From the NCBI RefSeq assembly GCF_000296815.2, contig NZ_CAIT01000010.1, forward strand, positions 248,001-312,000: a stretch of DNA of 64,000 nucleotides, in the 5' to 3' direction. Both the position numbers and the translations under genes were made by a program. Positions within the stretch are counted from its first letter, which is position 1. Each line of letters begins with the position of its first letter. Positions 62,378 through 64,000 of the stretch are shown here, piece after piece. Under the pieces are notes generated by a model. That model made no database searches and was not told where the DNA came from. It worked only from the letters and a program-made list of their open reading frames with translations. The DNA comes from Fibrisoma limi BUZ 3. Lineage in GTDB: Bacteria; Bacteroidota; Bacteroidia; Cytophagales; Spirosomataceae.

Positions 62378-64000
62378 TCAGATCCGGGCTAAAACGTCAG
62401 CATCATCGTCAGAGGGCGTAGTAACCGAGAGCACAGATTCCTCGTCGGTCAGAGTCAGCAACGTTCGTAAGGTCCCGAACTGTTCACGCAGCACACTGAA
62501 ATCCTGTTTGCTGAATGGGTCGCTATCTTCCTGGGGAATGAGCAAAAGTGGTCCGTCGGGGCGGCTGATGTGCTGATAACGTAATTGTCCGGATTGACTG
62601 GAATGAAAGCTGTACAGATCAAATACGCTGTTGTCACTCTTGAGAAATACGTTTTTGTCGATCACAAAGGGAGCCAGGCTCAAAAAGCCACCCGGTGCCA
62701 ACTCTTCTATTGATCCACTCTCGCTAAGCCGTCGTTGAATCCTGACCAGCAGCACCGACTGGCAATCCCAAAGATCAGGCAATGGAATTTCTTCAAAAGA
62801 TGACTCACTTGTATCCAAACCTTGACTGGCCCGGAGGATAACCATCTCATGACGGTACGCGGGCGGTTGTCGGTAGAACCGGACCGCCCGAATGTTTTTA
62901 AACGACTGTAGTCGGTAAATTGACCAGAAACCAGCCTGTTTCAACCATTCGCTCAAATGCTCTTCCCCAAGTCTACAAAGCGATACAATATTGCTGATAC
63001 CGAGAGGAGCAGCAATCCGTGCTTTAAGGCTAAACAAAAATTGCAGGGTGTCCGTCAAGCGGGAATCGGTCCCGAACGTATCAAGCCAGTCTTTTAACTC
63101 CGTGATAAAATACGGAATTTGTTGCCGGTTCGTAAACGTTCGCATCGTTTGAATTGCTGCGACCAATTGATCACTTTCCCAGTGGTCCCAACCAGCAGTC
63201 ATCGTTTCCTGAATGAGTTGTTTGGTGGGCGCATCCATCAGGTTTCCAGCAGGTTGTACTTCTGACTCCTGCAGCCAGTTGCGTATCTGAGAGAGCAGAA
63301 TACTCATCAGCAGATCGATCGATGAGTCAAAGAGTGACACGTAATACTTGAGCCGGTCCTGAGTAGCGGTTGGCTCGATCAACTTGTTGTCGTCCGAGAT
63401 ATGACGGCAAAAGAGTTTACGCAGATGCTCTGAAATAGGGTATGGAAGCCGCCGTAGTATTTCAAGCTGTAGCCAGCCACGCAGACTCGTGTCATCATTA
63501 ATTCGGGCGGCTTTACTGGTTAACAGTTGCTTCAGCGTCGGATCAAACTTGACGAGCGTAGTGTATAGCGATTTCCGCAGTACGTCGTTGGCAACGTATT
63601 GCGAAGTGTCATTAACAGTAGCCGTTGGGAGTTCCCAGCGGGCCGTGTCATCGTCGGGGCAGTAGAAGTACCATTTGTCCTGGCTTACCTCGTTCTGAAG
63701 CCTGGCCCCTCCCCGGTCAATGCGTTGTACGGTAGTGGGTACAGTTACCTGAATGGTCAGCCGGGCAATGTCGACGGCTTCCTGCAACGAGTACTGGTTA
63801 ACCAGGGCCTGGTAGAAAGCTATGGCGAACTCTTTGGCCACAGTATCATTGACGGGTGCACGGGTAGCGATAACGGCCGCCTTCACGTTTTGATCAGCCA
63901 GTAGCCTGATGTGATTGAGTGTCGAGCAGCCGTTCAGAAACACCAGCCGAAGTTCGGGACAGCGCGCCAGCAGTTGAGCAATGCCAACGCCCCGGGCGGA
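62378..64000 (-). CDS. CHAT-domain caspase-like protease, 5' end outside the window
   Basis: At least 540 codons, open at the right edge. The visible N-terminal part reads ...QLLARCPELRLVFLNGCSTLNHIR, and the NGCST segment carries the catalytic Cys of the CHAT (caspase HetF-associated with TPRs) fold; the dyad His would lie upstream, outside the window. Downstream come AVIATRAPVNDTVAKEFAIAFYQAL and AVDIARLTI, also usual for CHAT domains. The remaining 400 residues form a predicted mostly helical, then beta-rich region (PDGPLLLIPQEDSDPFSK near the end) that I do not recognise. First gene of the operon as seen; probably the protease effector. Confidence 0.78.
   Translation of the reverse strand, partial: SARGVGIAQLLARCPELRLVFLNGCSTLNHIRLLADQNVKAAVIATRAPVNDTVAKEFAIAFYQALVNQYSLQEAVDIARLTIQVTVPTTVQRIDRGGARLQNEVSQDKWYFYCPDDDTARWELPTATVNDTSQYVANDVLRKSLYTTLVKFDPTLKQLLTSKAARINDDTSLRGWLQLEILRRLPYPISEHLRKLFCRHISDDNKLIEPTATQDRLKYYVSLFDSSIDLLMSILLSQIRNWLQESEVQPAGNLMDAPTKQLIQETMTAGWDHWESDQLVAAIQTMRTFTNRQQIPYFITELKDWLDTFGTDSRLTDTLQFLFSLKARIAAPLGISNIVSLCRLGEEHLSEWLKQAGFWSIYRLQSFKNIRAVRFYRQPPAYRHEMVILRASQGLDTSESSFEEIPLPDLWDCQSVLLVRIQRRLSESGSIEELAPGGFLSLAPFVIDKNVFLKSDNSVFDLYSFHSSQSGQLRYQHISRPDGPLLLIPQEDSDPFSKQDFSVLREQFGTLRTLLTLTDEESVLSVTTPSDDDADVLARI

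Overview
The window looks like chromosome from a gliding-type Bacteroidetes of the Cytophagales, most like Spirosoma and relatives. The indicators are a T9SS type A sorting domain protein, a GldG homologue, a DUF1573 protein, paired Wzi-family proteins, an LptD-like protein with the Bacteroidetes layout, and tail-fibre-type surface proteins with an S74-like C terminus. No rRNA, tRNA or CRISPR array was seen.

Region 1 (about 0.1-32 kb) is an exopolysaccharide/capsule locus. It holds an outer-membrane export protein (SLBB/Wza type), a Wzz-type chain-length protein, GDP-mannose 4,6-dehydratase, a Wzx flippase, five glycosyltransferase or polymerase-type genes (two GT2, two GT4, one Wzy), two secreted beta-helix proteins, a 17-residue-repeat adhesin, a small T9SS cargo protein, and a wzi - wbaP - wzi block. 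It is interrupted between 10.7 and 21.1 kb by insertion sequences: two IS630-family remnants, each carrying an IS3-family element inside it, and a third IS3-family element. Several transposase genes are broken by short duplications or insertions of 4, 8 and 16 bp. Much of this region is more AT-rich than the rest of the window.

Region 2 (32-59 kb) is mostly housekeeping: a beta-lactamase-fold serine hydrolase lipoprotein, an esterase, a membrane protein, an SPFH protein, DUF1573, a fused 2-oxoacid dehydrogenase E1, a partial complex I cluster (nuoI-J-K, then a 2OG-Fe(II) oxygenase and an opposing glycosyltransferase-like gene, then nuoL-M), gldG, an SRPBCC protein with a zinc alcohol dehydrogenase, LptD, N-acetylmuramoyl-L-alanine amidase, an MCE/MlaD protein and an acyl-CoA carboxylase beta subunit. 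NuoI carries a C-terminal tail of more than 300 residues with seven Pro/Lys-rich repeats.

Region 3 (59.0-64.0 kb, minus strand, running off the right edge) is the most unusual part: a tightly packed three-gene operon. It encodes a CHAT (caspase-like) protease, a membrane-anchored STAND-type NTPase, and a WD40 protein that has its own signal peptide and eight near-identical 40-residue repeats. In related bacterial conflict or signalling proteins these modules usually sit in one polypeptide. Here they are split across genes, and the predicted topology places the repeat sensor outside the cytoplasmic membrane and the NTPase and protease inside. That is an inferred transmembrane NLR-like device.
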